NCBI GenBank assembly: GCA_015232165.1
Contig: JADGAE010000142.1
Coordinates: 1 to 5,533 of the forward strand
DNA: 5,533 nucleotides
Direction of reading: 5' to 3'
From: Nitrospirota bacterium
GTDB taxonomy: Bacteria; Nitrospirota; Thermodesulfovibrionia; Thermodesulfovibrionales; Magnetobacteriaceae
The position numbers and the translations under genes were made by a program. The notes under the pieces are model-generated. The model made no database searches and was not told where the DNA came from. It worked only from the letters and a program-made list of their open reading frames with translations. Shown one piece after another: positions 5,412-5,533 of this stretch. How positions within the stretch are numbered: position 1 is the first letter of the stretch; every line of letters begins with the position of its first letter.

Positions 5412-5533
5412 ATGAGATTTGTAGATGTAAAGAGTGATATAGCCTTTAGGAGGATATTTGGCAATGAAGCCAGAAAGGGGATACTTATATCTTTTTTGAA
5501 TGCCGTATTAGGTCTGAGCGGGGATAGGGAGAT
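5412..5533 (+). CDS. Rpn / PD-(D/E)XK nuclease family transposase, 5' part only (runs off right edge)
   Basis: Forty complete codons are present: MRFVDVKSDIAFRRIFGNEA followed by RKGILISFLNAVLGLSGDRE. This opening (F-x-x-x-K-x-D-I-A-F-x-x-I-F-G, then ILISFLNAVLGL) is typical of the PDDEXK_2 (PF12784) Rpn/transposase-like family. Related Rpn proteins are DNA endonucleases linked to recombination; the full proteins are usually about 250-320 residues, with the catalytic residues downstream of what is visible. There is no good Shine-Dalgarno sequence before the ATG. The gene diverges from ribD. Whether it is intact cannot be told from this window. Confidence 0.85.
   Translation, partial: MRFVDVKSDIAFRRIFGNEARKGILISFLNAVLGLSGDRE

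Overview
The window looks like a bacterial chromosome of moderate GC with strong Shine-Dalgarno signals, a consensus sigma-70-type promoter and scattered transposon debris. Two housekeeping biosynthesis genes (hisA and ribD) sit among accessory pieces: an exported repeat protein, two broken IS701-family transposase fragments, a broken Uma2-type nuclease gene and the start of an Rpn/PD-(D/E)XK transposase-type gene. This mix suggests a Gram-negative, deep-branching bacterium. Nitrospirota is my best guess, but it is an inference with low confidence because no rRNA or other taxonomic marker is present.

Layout. Positions 1-1796 (minus strand) hold the first 598 codons of a secreted SBBP-type beta-propeller protein whose 3' end lies beyond the left edge. 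It has a signal peptide, a DUF7948-like N-terminal domain and then 195-201 bp tandem repeats. A near-perfect promoter (TTGACA, 17 nt, TATACT) and a strong ribosome-binding site precede it. Positions 1865-2433 hold no intact gene: a GC-rich palindromic element at about 1976-2035 and the C-terminal end of an IS701-family transposase at 2141-2359 (minus). hisA follows at 2434-3162 (minus), with a second palindromic element in its leader. A truncated Uma2-like gene lies at 3389-3694 (minus). The N-terminal end of an IS701-family transposase lies at 3958 to about 4152 on the plus strand and abuts the 3' end of ribD (4164-5231, minus). A divergent intergenic region then leads to the first 40 codons of an Rpn-family gene (5412 onward, plus).

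How the parts relate. hisA (histidine synthesis) and ribD (riboflavin synthesis) are each complete and isolated from their usual pathway partners within this window. The two transposase fragments are opposite ends of one protein family in opposite orientations, and they bracket the hisA-Uma2 block. A simple reading is that this block was inverted or rearranged through IS sequences. I see no convincing new multi-gene system; the most interesting features are the rearrangement scar, the recently expanded repeat gene and the paired palindromic elements.
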